The notes beneath the pieces were generated by a model, which saw nothing but the letters and a program-made list of their open reading frames with translations, ran no database searches and was not told the origin of the DNA. A stretch of DNA of 64,000 nucleotides, taken from the NCBI GenBank assembly GCA_000720805.1, contig JODI01000037.1, positions 58,132-122,131 on the forward strand, in the 5' to 3' direction. Every line of letters starts with the position of its first letter. The stretch's first letter is position 1. The stretch comes from Streptomyces violaceoruber (GTDB lineage Bacteria; Actinomycetota; Actinomycetes; Streptomycetales; Streptomycetaceae). A program made the translations under genes and the position numbers. Below are positions 28,946 to 37,398 of this stretch, in pieces.

Positions 28946-30145
28946 TTGGTAGGTAAGCCTGGAACGCCACGCGTGCTTCGAACGATGAACGACCGGGCCG
29001 CGCTGGATCTGTTGGTGAAGCATGGGCCGCTTTCCCGGACAAGGATCGGGGACCTGACAGGGCTCTCGAAGCCAACGTCCTCCCAGTTACTGACGCGGCT
29101 TGAGGACGCCGGACTGGTGGTTGCGGCCGGTACAGCCATGGGCAGTCCGGGGCCGGGCGCCAGACTCTATTCAATTAACGCTCGAGCCGCGTATGTGATG
29201 GGAATGGATGTGACTTCGTCTCGGGTTCGGGCTGCCGTGGCCGACATCGCCGGTCGCATCATCGGGGAGCACGAGTTACCGATCCCGGGACACCTCGAAC
29301 AGGGCGCTGTGCACCCTGTGTTGGCCGTTGTCGATGGGGCGTTGAAGGCAGCTGGTCTCAAGCAGTCCGAGATACACCGGATCGTCATTGGGATGCCAGC
29401 CCTGTCGGATCCGAGTACCGGGCGATTTCAGCACACGAGCCGTTCCCCGGGGTGGTTCTCCTCTGGGCTGATGGACGAGCTGTCCGCCACGCTTCAGATT
29501 CCCATTGAGTGCGAAAATAATGTCAATCTGGCGGCGCTCGCTGAGCAGCGCCTCGGAGCCGCGCGGGAGCATCAAGACTTCGTCCTGCTATGGAACCAGG
29601 AGGAGCTTGGCGCAGCCGTAGTAATCGGCAACCAACTGCACCGTGGCCGGACGGGGAGAGCGGGCGAGATCCGTTTTCTGCCAGTCCCATCGGCGCCGTT
29701 GGTGCGACAGGGCATCAGTGCGGAAGGCGCAGGCTTCCAGAAGCCGGCCGTGCCACAGATGCTAGCGGAGCTAGCCAAAGAACTCGGAATCGAAGACTTT
29801 GATGACGTCCCTTTTGCAGAAGCCGCCACCAAGGCGATCGAGCGAGCGACCACAGTCGGCGACGGGCTCTACCCGCAACTGTTAGAAACATTCGCCACTG
29901 GGCTGGCGAACGTCCTAGCGACGATGAAAGCCATACTTGATCCCGATCTGCTTGTGCTGTCCGGCACGGTCCTCCGGGCCGGTGGAGAGCAGCTGCGGCG
30001 GCTCATCGAGTCAAAACTCACCGAACTTATACCCACCCATTCCCGGCTTGTGCTTGGGGATGTTCAGCAAGACCCGGTGCTGCGCGGAGCCGTGGAATAT
30101 GCGCTCACCGCCACTCGCGACGAGGTCTTCGACACTTCGCTTTGA
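28946..30145 (+). CDS. ROK-family transcriptional regulator (NagC/XylR type)
   Basis: The 399-residue protein has an N-terminal winged helix (DRAALDLLVKHGPLSRTRIG, LSKPTSSQLLTRLEDAGLVV) fused to a ROK sugar-kinase-like domain. The ROK motifs seen are VMGMDVTSSRVRAAVAD, IECENNVNLAALAEQRLGAA and LGAAVVIGNQLHRGRTGRAG. The cysteine zinc cluster of classical ROK kinases is not visible, and the catalytic region looks regulator-like. Such proteins repress sugar genes until a sugar ligand binds. TTG 28946 is the start used; ATG 28985 is an alternative. The IS630-like fragment ends about 40 bases upstream, so the native promoter may have been displaced. It could regulate precursor sugar supply for the cluster. 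Confidence 0.75.
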   Translation: MVGKPGTPRVLRTMNDRAALDLLVKHGPLSRTRIGDLTGLSKPTSSQLLTRLEDAGLVVAAGTAMGSPGPGARLYSINARAAYVMGMDVTSSRVRAAVADIAGRIIGEHELPIPGHLEQGAVHPVLAVVDGALKAAGLKQSEIHRIVIGMPALSDPSTGRFQHTSRSPGWFSSGLMDELSATLQIPIECENNVNLAALAEQRLGAAREHQDFVLLWNQEELGAAVVIGNQLHRGRTGRAGEIRFLPVPSAPLVRQGISAEGAGFQKPAVPQMLAELAKELGIEDFDDVPFAEAATKAIERATTVGDGLYPQLLETFATGLANVLATMKAILDPDLLVLSGTVLRAGGEQLRRLIESKLTELIPTHSRLVLGDVQQDPVLRGAVEYALTATRDEVFDTSL

Positions 30146-30299
30146 TACTTGTAGCGCTCGTTACGAATGAGAGACCGCCATCGTGGTCTTTGCTGGTCAG
30201 TGAACCTCTTTCATCCCTGGGGTGTGCGGAGTGAAACAGGCTGGTCGGCGTGGTGATGACGTGGCGAAGCCCCTCGTCGTTGGTGTGGTGATCTCACTC

Positions 30300-30715
30300 A
30301 ACGCACCGACAGCCGGGGGGCTTCGTTCGTTCCGTATCCTTCCATGCTCGACGTCCCGTACGAGCTGATCGAGCATGTCTCCTGGCGCATCTACACCCGA
30401 GGGCGTGAACTTCGCTTACCACGGCGGAAGTCGAGCTGCTTCGAGCAGGCCCTGCTGGCACTGGCCCACCTGCGGAAGAACGAGACGTTCGCACAGGTCG
30501 GCGCCGGGTTCGGGGGGTCGGGGGCGACAGCCTGGCGCTACGTCGACGAGACGCTTGAGGTCCTGGGCGCCGAGCCTGCACCAGACCCTGGTCGGGCTGA
30601 GCGAGGGAGACTTCGTCATCGTCGACAGACGCTCATCCACTCGGCGTATCGGCACCGCCGTCCAAGCCATCCACACACTCTTGACCTGCGACTACTCAGG
30701 ATGAAAGAGGCTCAC
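30300..30715 (+). pseudogene. IS5-family transposase N-terminal remnant
   Basis: The frame contains LDVPYELIEHVSWRIYTRGR, CFEQALLALAHLRKNETFAQ and VGAGFGGSGATAWRYVDET, the N-terminal helix-turn-helix region of DDE_Tnp_4 transposases. A second frame gives HQTLVGLSEGDFVIVDRRSS, where the catalytic D normally sits. The C-terminal half is deleted. The remnant fills the gap between the ROK gene and the StrR gene. Confidence 0.6.
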
Positions 30716-30727
30716 TGAGGCGGTGGT

Positions 30728-31771
30728 TCAGCTGGCGCTTGTGTTCGGTACCTGGCCGTTGGTCGATTGAATACGTTTGAGTTCCTCGCTGAATTGCTGA
30801 AGCAGCTGTGCGTAGCCGCGGGTGAGTTCGGCTACGAATGCGCGTGAGTGGGGAGGAACGAGGTGCAGCACCTGCTCCTGCTCATCTAGAGCGGCATGAA
30901 CGGCATCGAACATGCGCAGCAGCGAGCGGCCTGCATCACTGAACCGAAGAGAGGGGTCCCTGCGTAGCCGATCAAACATCGTTGTCAGTTCAGACAGCGA
31001 GCGGTTCTCGGCGTGGCCGCCTCCCGCGGTCGGCGCAGGTGACCGGACCTTGGTGCGCTCCCGCTCGGGGGAGACCTGGTTCGAGACGGGTGAGGCACCT
31101 TGCTCGACCTGGTTGCGTACGTTGGCGGCAGTGGCAGGAGATATGCCGGCAGCCCTCGCGATCTGCCGGAGCGAGGCAGAGGGATTCTCCGTGATGATCT
31201 CAGCGGCACGTTGCCGACCCTGTGCACTATCTACCGGCCGAGATCTGCCGTCCCTGCCAACTCTGCGTGCAGGCTGCTGAATCCGGTTCGCAGTCTGGTG
31301 CCTCAGCGGCGCCACTCTGTTAGGGGAGATGCCCGCCAACGAGGCAATCATACGGTCGCTCCACTCCGGGCGATCAGCGATAATCCGCTCGGCTGCAGCA
31401 ATGCGGTCTCTCTGTGATAACGGTCGACCGTGCCTGATGTTCGCGGATAGGGAGAGGAGAAATGCATCCATCTCACTACCGCAGAAGAACCTAACTTCAA
31501 TTTCGCTAGTTCCACGAGCAACAGCCGCACGTAAACGGTGCACACCATCGATAATAGTCTTGGATTGCTCGTGGACCCAGATCGGCGGTAATTCTTCTGC
31601 CGATTCGGCGAGCGCTTGGATGTGTTCGGAATTTTCTCCATCCAGTCGCGGCGATTCGGAGATGACTAGGGAGTCGATCGGTACCGTGCACGTCGGGGAG
31701 CTAATGAGAATCTCTTGTTGGCGGGAGAGAGAAACACATGGATCGGTGTCGTGAACGGTCGTCTCGGTCAC
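30728..31771 (-). CDS. strR-like: StrR/NovG-like ParB-fold pathway-specific activator
   Basis: The 347-residue protein has the ParB/Srx-type N-terminal domain of StrR activators: TVPIDSLVISESPRLDGENS, ELPPIWVHEQSKTIIDGVHR and AVARGTSEIEVRFFCGSEMD. Then come two helix-turn-helix regions, IRHGRPLSQRDRIAAAERII with MIASLAGISPNRVAPLR, and ASLRQIARAAGISPATAANV. StrR activates streptomycin genes and NovG novobiocin genes; family members bind GTTCRACTG-N11-CRGTYGAAC. A perfect site of this form lies 257 bases upstream (32028-32056). GTG 31771 has GAGGTG nine bases upstream. It is the likely cluster activator, possibly autoregulated. Confidence 0.85.
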   Translation of the reverse strand: MTETTVHDTDPCVSLSRQQEILISSPTCTVPIDSLVISESPRLDGENSEHIQALAESAEELPPIWVHEQSKTIIDGVHRLRAAVARGTSEIEVRFFCGSEMDAFLLSLSANIRHGRPLSQRDRIAAAERIIADRPEWSDRMIASLAGISPNRVAPLRHQTANRIQQPARRVGRDGRSRPVDSAQGRQRAAEIITENPSASLRQIARAAGISPATAANVRNQVEQGASPVSNQVSPERERTKVRSPAPTAGGGHAENRSLSELTTMFDRLRRDPSLRFSDAGRSLLRMFDAVHAALDEQEQVLHLVPPHSRAFVAELTRGYAQLLQQFSEELKRIQSTNGQVPNTSAS

Positions 31772-32247
31772 GCTTCTGTCACCTCAACCCCTCTGTTACC
31801 TGACTTCCCAAATCGAGCCGTGGTCACAGAGCATCAAGTCTGCGCGGCCGAATCATAGATCGGGAGGTCCCTGACCGTTTAAGATGCAAGGTTGTCTGGT
31901 TTGCATCCCGGGACGGGATGGCCGCATTGTCGGAATTCGCCTCTTTCTCACCCTTCATTTTTCTTGCGTGCCGAGTCTTCTGCAGACGACGCAAACGGCG
32001 GGACCGGGGCTTGCTGGCCCTGCAGCTGTTCAACTGTCCCGAAATCTCAGTTGAACACCTGGCGGAGCCGATCCTGCACGTCCCATACCTGGTGGGGGCG
32101 CTGCCGGAGCCGATGGACATCCACATGAACGGGCCGAGCGCCAAGTGCGGCACTCAATCGCTTGCAGCGCGCGGTTCTTACCCTGTACCTCTGCAGACGC
32201 GGATTGCTGCACGCAGTCCCCATCGCCGTGCGATCAACTCCATACTG
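31772..32247. promoter_or_regulatory. upstream region of the StrR-like gene
   Basis: This contains the promoter of the StrR-like gene and the StrR-type operator at 32028-32056. On the minus strand, TTAAAC and TATGAT near 31880 and 31856 resemble -35 and -10 elements, with a somewhat long 19-bp spacer. No convincing protein-coding gene is present. Short open frames here have Arg/Pro-biased, shadow-like translations. Confidence 0.4.
32028..32056. promoter_or_regulatory. StrR/NovG-type operator
   Basis: GTTCAACTG (32028-32036), an 11-base spacer, then CAGTTGAAC (32048-32056) form a perfect 9-bp inverted repeat. This exactly fits the consensus GTTCRACTG-N11-CRGTYGAAC described for StrR and NovG. 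It lies upstream of the StrR-like gene. No second exact copy was found by eye in the other cluster promoters. Confidence 0.8.
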
Positions 32248-32508
32248 CAGAGCGGCAACGAGAAAAATTCCGGCCGTAACCGCAGAGGCCTGACGCATGG
32301 CAGCGCTCCTTTGGGATCGGTTATTTTCCCGCCCAAGAGCTTTGCTGAACTGTGGTGCGATGTCATTGCCGCTCCGTGTCCTCATGCGGCCCCCGCATAA
32401 ACCGTCCATCGGGCCCGGCGCCGTCGAGTAGACGGTCGAAATACTCGCCAACCAGAGCGGCGGAGCAACTGACGACCTGGCAGCACCCAAGCCTGGCGTC
32501 GCCTCACA
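32248..32508 (-). repeat. inverted, truncated copy of part of the 55.7-56.0 kb peptide operon
   Basis: Read on the minus strand, this segment is almost identical to 55738-55998. It contains the 3' part of the ~120-aa gene (ALVGEYFDRLLDG region), the intergenic AAAGGAG site and the start of the secreted peptide (MRQASAVTAGIFLVAAL). After about 17 codons the similarity ends, so the peptide is lost. It is a duplication scar in the opposite orientation to the complete copy. Confidence 0.8.
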
Positions 32509-32601
32509 GTGCCCGCTTCAAAGAACGGGCGACCCTCCGGAGCCAGGCCTACAGGCAACGTCGCGCTCGTCATCCAGCCTCACAGCTGACAAAACCCCGA
32601 G

Positions 32602-33126
32602 GTGACAGTTCTCCAGCGTGGCGCGCACAGCTCCCGACATGTCGTGCACCGACTGCTCGACGGCGCCCTGGCCGAGTGCGACCGCCTTGGCGACGGCCGC
32701 GCCGACTACACGGCCAAGCACCGCCGGCACGGGGTGAACGTGCAGGCGATCACTGATCCACACGGCAAGGTGCTGTGGCTGTCACCGGCCCTGCCGAGGC
32801 GCTGCCGCGACCTGACTGCGACCCGTGCCCACCGGATCATCAGGATCTGCGAGCGACCCGGCGTGCCGATCCTGGCCGACCGCGCCTACATCGGTGCCGA
32901 CACGTGGGTGACCACACCGGCCAGACGGCCTGCGGAAGGCGAGCTGACGCTCACCCAACAGACCGTCAACCGGGCGTTGTCGAATGCGCGGGCCCCAGAC
33001 GAGGGCGGAGTTGCCCGTCTGGAGTCCTGGCGGATCTGGGCGCAAGGCGCGGTGCAGCCCGAATCGAATAACGTCAATTGTCGGCGACGGCTGAAAAGTG
33101 GACCAGTAGCGACGCTCGAAGGTTGA
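32602..33126 (+). pseudogene. IS5-family transposase C-terminal remnant
   Basis: The frame contains LLDGALAECDRLGDGRADYT, KHRRHGVNVQAITDPHGKVL and VPILADRAYIGADTWVTTPA, matching the central and C-terminal DDE parts of the intact transposase at 11.3-12.1 kb. The N-terminal third is gone and the region after 32985 is shifted. It is a decayed relative of that element. Confidence 0.7.
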
Positions 33127-33149
33127 CCCCCTCCAAGAGGTCTGGCTCG

Positions 33150-33330
33150 TTGAGTCAGACCGGGAGGAGTGGTGATCAGCGTGGAGGACTGGGCGGAGAT
33201 CCGCCGGCTTCACCGGGCCGAACAGATGCCGGTGCGGGCCATCGCGAGGAAGCCGGGGATATCGAGGAACACCATCAGCAAGCGTGACCGTGACCTAGCG
33301 GCTCCACTGACTCAACAACGCTTGAGACGA
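33150..33330 (+). pseudogene. IS21 IstA-like N-terminal remnant
   Basis: A frame with GGGAGGAGTGGTG upstream encodes VEDWAEIRRLHRAEQMPVRA and KPGISRNTISK. This is the N-terminal helix-turn-helix of IS21-family IstA transposases. Similarity ends after about 40 codons. Confidence 0.55.
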
Positions 33331-33745
33331 TGCAACAATTTCACGTTTCTGGAAATCTGGTTGCATTTGGCGCCTGCAGCCTAATTATTAGACTACGGTG
33401 ATCCGCGATACCGATACCGTCGGCTTATCTGCTGGAAAGTCCGGGTGCCACTCGTTGGGGGCCGGCTGATAGCTGCCGAATTTCGGGCCGGGACGAGTTG
33501 TCCAGGGTAGGCGGAGCCCAGCGCGGAACGCCGCCGTAGGCGCCCTTGACCGCTCGGAGTGGCCCACAGACCCCCTCATTGGGCGGCCCCACCACCCACT
33601 TCTTGCGGCTCAGTTGAGGCGTTTGAGCCTGTACCGACCTATGTACCTGAGCCACTGCCCCGACACCCGGTGAGCGAACTCGCGCCAGTCGCGCACAGGG
33701 GCGGAATGTAGACACCCAGACGGCACGGTCCCTAAGCTGCCAATC
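33331..33745. other. non-coding region upstream of the PhyH-like gene
   Basis: No supported gene. An AT-rich patch at 33340-33400 contains the presumed promoter area. The rest may be transposon debris: a minus-strand frame ending in PGPKFGSYQPAPNEWHPDFP looks like a protein fragment, but I cannot assign it. Confidence 0.3.
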
Positions 33746-34630
33746 ATGGTTGATCACCCGATCGTATTGCCCCGGACAGCCGAGCCCGATGAGGTCGCCG
33801 CCGCAGTCGCGCGTTATGGCTACGCGATAGTCGAGGATCTCGCTCCGCAGAGCCTGCTCGACGATCTGGCCGCCGAGGCCGCGCCTTTCACCGAGGCGTC
33901 AGTCCCAGGACGCGACGTGTATGACGGACTTCAAACCCGCCGTACCGGTGCGCTAATCGCCCGCTGCCCCACAAGCCGAAGCCTCGTCATGAACCCGCTG
34001 GCGGTGGCTACGGCCCGGAAGTTCCTCTCCCACGCATCTGCAGTGCAGCTGCATCTGACCCAGATCATTTCCCTCGGTCCTGGGGAGACGCTACAGAAGA
34101 CGCATCGTGATCAGATGGCGTTCGACTTCTACCCATTCCCGCCGGACTACCATGTTCAGCTCAACACCATGTGGGCGCTGACCGACTTCACTCTGGAGAA
34201 CGGCGCGACTCACATCGCGCCTGGCTCGAGCGGGATGTCGGATGAGGAAGCAGCCACCGTCCCGATGATCCGGGCCGTGATGCGTCGCGGCAGCGTCATG
34301 TTCTACGACGGCAAGGTCGTTCACTGCGCCGGCGCCAACCACACTGACAAGGTGCGAACCGGCGTCAACATCACATACGCCGTGGGATGGGTCCGCCAGG
34401 AGGAGAATCAGTTCCTCGCGTGCCCGCCGGAGCTCGCACGCACCCTCGACGACGATCTACTGCGGATGATGGGGTATCAGTCGGGTGCGTTCGCACTCGG
34501 CTATGTCGGCGACCAACAGGATCCGCTGGCAGTGTTGCGCGGCATTGAAGAAAAGGTGCCCGTCGTCGGCGCGTTTGTGGATTCCAACGAGTCGTTCAAG
34601 ACGTTCGTGGCAGAGATGCCCAGCGATTGA
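33746..34630 (+). CDS. phytanoyl-CoA dioxygenase (PhyH)-family hydroxylase
   Basis: The 294-residue protein has the PhyH double-stranded beta-helix. The iron-binding HxD is in LQKTHRDQMAFDFYPFP (about residue 117), and the distal His in GKVVHCAGANHTDKVRTGV is followed by the 2-oxoglutarate-binding Arg. The first 40 residues (DEVAAAVARYGYAIVEDLAP) are typical of the family. ATG 33746 was used. It converges on the condensation enzyme with only 15 bases between stops. PhyH enzymes in clusters hydroxylate or desaturate small molecules or carrier-bound acyl and amino acids; the substrate here is unknown. Confidence 0.8.
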   Translation: MVDHPIVLPRTAEPDEVAAAVARYGYAIVEDLAPQSLLDDLAAEAAPFTEASVPGRDVYDGLQTRRTGALIARCPTSRSLVMNPLAVATARKFLSHASAVQLHLTQIISLGPGETLQKTHRDQMAFDFYPFPPDYHVQLNTMWALTDFTLENGATHIAPGSSGMSDEEAATVPMIRAVMRRGSVMFYDGKVVHCAGANHTDKVRTGVNITYAVGWVRQEENQFLACPPELARTLDDDLLRMMGYQSGAFALGYVGDQQDPLAVLRGIEEKVPVVGAFVDSNESFKTFVAEMPSD

Positions 34631-34645
34631 CAGTCTAGGTTCCCA

Positions 34646-36397
34646 TCACAGCTCAAGGTCGGCCGTCGACGTCTCCTTGGCGTCGCGGCCGCTACCTCGG
34701 TCCACAATCACGGAGCGATCCCACTCGAGGCTGGCGCTCATGTCTGCCGGTGTTTCGGAACACCAGATGTAGTAGTCCGGCGCACAGATGTCGGACCGAT
34801 CGCCCAAGGCTCTGACGAACGCCACGTGAGTATCAGAAACACTTTCGTGTACCTCTTCTACCGCTCTGTACGCGACCAGCCGTGAGGTTCCATCGCTCAG
34901 TGGCTGAGCAAAGACGGCACCCGACGGTCCGGCGAGGTCAAGCCACGCCTGCCTCAAAGCAGGAAGATGCACCCATCCCTTTCCGTGCCGGACCCAGCCA
35001 TTCCCACTCCGCGCTGGCGGGAGATCGATCGAGCGAGCGATCTCCTCTGGCGCCAGATCGTGCTCCGCTGCAGCAATCATCAGGCTCTCGATTGCACGGA
35101 GAATCCTATGCATCACGGGAACGGGTACGTACCTCGTGTCGCACAACAACTCGACTGCAATAGAATCTGGTTCGTCATAGACATCGACGTAGAAACGCGT
35201 GCTGATGTGCGGCCAGCTGTCGACGAACGAAATACGCGTATCGTTGCACAGCGCTTCGAAGTCGTGCGACGTGCGACGTGCGAGCTGGGCCACCGAGCTA
35301 ATCGCTTCACGACAGTCATTGAACTGCCAGCCCAGGTCTATCTTCGCGCCGAGTTGATGTTCAGTTTCTTCTCGGATCGCCACCGCTTGATCTCTTTCAT
35401 ACTCACCATGGCGATAGGCGTCGAGCGCACCATAGAAGCAGCGCCGGCCTATCTCGTCGAAGGACAGGCCGCCCCATTCAGCATAGAAGAGGGAGTCCCA
35501 GCACAGATATCCGACGACGTTGTGGGTTTCCTGATCAATTCGGTTCGCGACGTTGAGCTGGCCGACGGTTTCCGTGTGCCCGGAGTATTGGCCGAACACC
35601 GCTGATATCGCTGCAATCAAGACTGCGCTGTTGCTGATACGCGCGCGGTCTGCCACGACTGCGAGTGCAATGGCGAGTGCACTCGACGTCATCCGAAGCT
35701 GCCAGTAGCGGTCTTGTTCCTCGGGCACGGTTTCGAAGTCGAACATCGATGGCGGTGCGCTGGACAGAATCTTCCGCCATCGGTCGAGGGCAGCCCTGTT
35801 CGCGGCCCGGCCCGCACTCGACGACTCGTGTGCGGCGATGTCGACCGGTTGCCAGCCGGGCTCATCGGGAATGGTGGTTGACGGATCCGCCAGCAGCTGG
35901 GCGATGGTCCGCTCAACCACCCTCCACCCGCGCAGATCAATGGCAAGGTGGTTGAAACCAAGCACCAGAGCCTGCGCACGCTCGTTCTTAACGACGATCG
36001 CCAGCCGGATGGGCCATTCGATGTCAGCGCGGAAGCCTGTCGAGACAAGGGCCCGCAAAACACCCTCGGCCTCGTCTTCGACTGACACGCCTCCACACTC
36101 GTGAACGGCCACAGCCAGTGCCCCGTTCGACGCGACGATCTGTCGCAGTCCCCCATCCTGGCTGTGGAAGGTCGTTCGGAAGATGTCGAACCGTTCGACG
36201 ACGCGCTGTAGCACTTTGACCGCCTGGTCGATGCCCGTGCCCCCGGGCACCGGTACCACCCACCCCTCGTTGTAGAAGGCGTCGTCCTCGCTCATCATCT
36301 CCATCGCCCACCACAGCCCTCGCTGTGCATAGGTCGCCGGGGCGTCAGCTTCTCGGCAGTCGCTGACGCGCATCTCGATCTGTGCGATCTCGACCAT
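34646..36397 (-). CDS. stand-alone NRPS-type condensation domain protein
   Basis: The 583-residue protein aligns with condensation domains: TYAQRGLWWAMEMMSEDDAF (C1), FDIFRTTFHSQDGGLRQIV (C2), GFNHLAIDLRGWRVVERTIA (C3) and NVANRIDQETHNVVGYLCW (C5-like). The C3 motif is NHLAIDL instead of HHxxxDG. The catalytic second His and the Asp are kept, while the first His and the Gly are changed. After residue 450 a 130-residue C-terminal part lacks a known domain. No A or PCP domain is attached. It probably takes an acyl group from the ACP of the 22.2-25.9 kb enzyme and forms an amide or ester. It is third in a minus-strand operon after the dehydratase and the TauD-like oxygenase. Confidence 0.8.
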   Translation of the reverse strand: MVEIAQIEMRVSDCREADAPATYAQRGLWWAMEMMSEDDAFYNEGWVVPVPGGTGIDQAVKVLQRVVERFDIFRTTFHSQDGGLRQIVASNGALAVAVHECGGVSVEDEAEGVLRALVSTGFRADIEWPIRLAIVVKNERAQALVLGFNHLAIDLRGWRVVERTIAQLLADPSTTIPDEPGWQPVDIAAHESSSAGRAANRAALDRWRKILSSAPPSMFDFETVPEEQDRYWQLRMTSSALAIALAVVADRARISNSAVLIAAISAVFGQYSGHTETVGQLNVANRIDQETHNVVGYLCWDSLFYAEWGGLSFDEIGRRCFYGALDAYRHGEYERDQAVAIREETEHQLGAKIDLGWQFNDCREAISSVAQLARRTSHDFEALCNDTRISFVDSWPHISTRFYVDVYDEPDSIAVELLCDTRYVPVPVMHRILRAIESLMIAAAEHDLAPEEIARSIDLPPARSGNGWVRHGKGWVHLPALRQAWLDLAGPSGAVFAQPLSDGTSRLVAYRAVEEVHESVSDTHVAFVRALGDRSDICAPDYYIWCSETPADMSASLEWDRSVIVDRGSGRDAKETSTADLEL

Positions 36398-36467
36398 ACG
36401 TTCGCTACCGCCCTCGATCTCGGGTGCCGGATCTGCCTTGCGCTTGGTGCCGGCGACCTCTAATAGG

Positions 36468-37226
36468 TCAGCTGTTTCCCTGAGCCGCTTCGGCGGAGCC
36501 GAGCTTCACTCGCCAGAGCGAGCGAGCCGCAGCGTTTTTGATCGCTGTCCGGCCATGGAGTACTCGATGATTGTCGATGATCACGATGTCGCCAGGGGCC
36601 AGGGCACGGGTCCTCGGCTCCAGGTCGCGAATCGTGCGCTGCAACGTGGTGAGTGCAGATGCGACGTCACTGGTTATCGGCCGCCCGGATTCCTCGGCCT
36701 CGATTACACCGAACCTGATGTTGGATCCGGTAAATCTAATCGTCGCTCCCGCCGCGTCCTGTGAGAAGACGGGGAACCATTTAACCCGAGGTGTCACGCC
36801 ATTCGGCTGTACGAACGGAACCGTGGCTGACGCGAGCACCTCGATTGCTGCTCGGCCTTCCTCATTTGCTTTCAAAGCATTCAGGATGTCGTCTACGTGC
36901 AGCCACGTCGTGGCCCCGCCGCCATCGGGATCTGAGTGCTCGCAGTACAGGGTAATCAGAGCCGACGGGACATCATGCTGGCTACTGTCGGTATGCAAGT
37001 CAAGGGCCGCAATGCTCTGGGCGGAGGATTCGACTTGCGCATGAACCACGTCATGGTCGCTGTTGCGTTCGGGATCGTCGGGCAACGTTTGGTCCACCGC
37101 CTCGGCGTCCTGGACGGTTCCAAACCTATTGGCAATATCTACCGCTTCCGCACGTGTGCTCGCCGCGCCCTGGAGAAATACAATGCCTTCCTGCCGCAAT
37201 ACATCGATCGGTCCCGACATTTCCAT
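36468..37226 (-). CDS. TauD/TfdA-family 2-oxoglutarate dioxygenase
   Basis: The 252-residue protein carries the TauD HxD motif in ALDLHTDSSQHDVPSALITL and the distal His with Arg in IIDNHRVLHGRTAIKNAAAR. It also has GATTWLHVDDIL, typical of the clavaminate synthase-like branch. ATG 37226 was chosen because GGGAGGA lies five bases upstream; the frame extends further but without a site. It sits between GMD and the condensation enzyme, about 70 bases before the latter, so the three are likely cotranscribed. It is the third iron/2OG oxygenase of the cluster and probably hydroxylates the acyl or amino component. Confidence 0.8.
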   Translation of the reverse strand: MEMSGPIDVLRQEGIVFLQGAASTRAEAVDIANRFGTVQDAEAVDQTLPDDPERNSDHDVVHAQVESSAQSIAALDLHTDSSQHDVPSALITLYCEHSDPDGGGATTWLHVDDILNALKANEEGRAAIEVLASATVPFVQPNGVTPRVKWFPVFSQDAAGATIRFTGSNIRFGVIEAEESGRPITSDVASALTTLQRTIRDLEPRTRALAPGDIVIIDNHRVLHGRTAIKNAAARSLWRVKLGSAEAAQGNS

Positions 37227-37398
37227 GAAGTCCTCCCTGCCTGACAACTGCTGGACTGAATCTGGCTGCTGGATGCTAATCGAGGCCCTGCCGAGCACCC
37301 GGTTTCTTTCCGCTAGATCTCATGGAAGTTCCGTTTGGAGTGACCTTTGTTATTCCCATCTCGGAGGCCGAGTTGCCAACTGTTTCGCATGAGCGGAA

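Noticed and set aside
31772..32250. Short open frames around the StrR operator as a real gene
   Set aside because: Translations are Arg/Pro-rich without domains and are interrupted by the duplicated peptide fragment.
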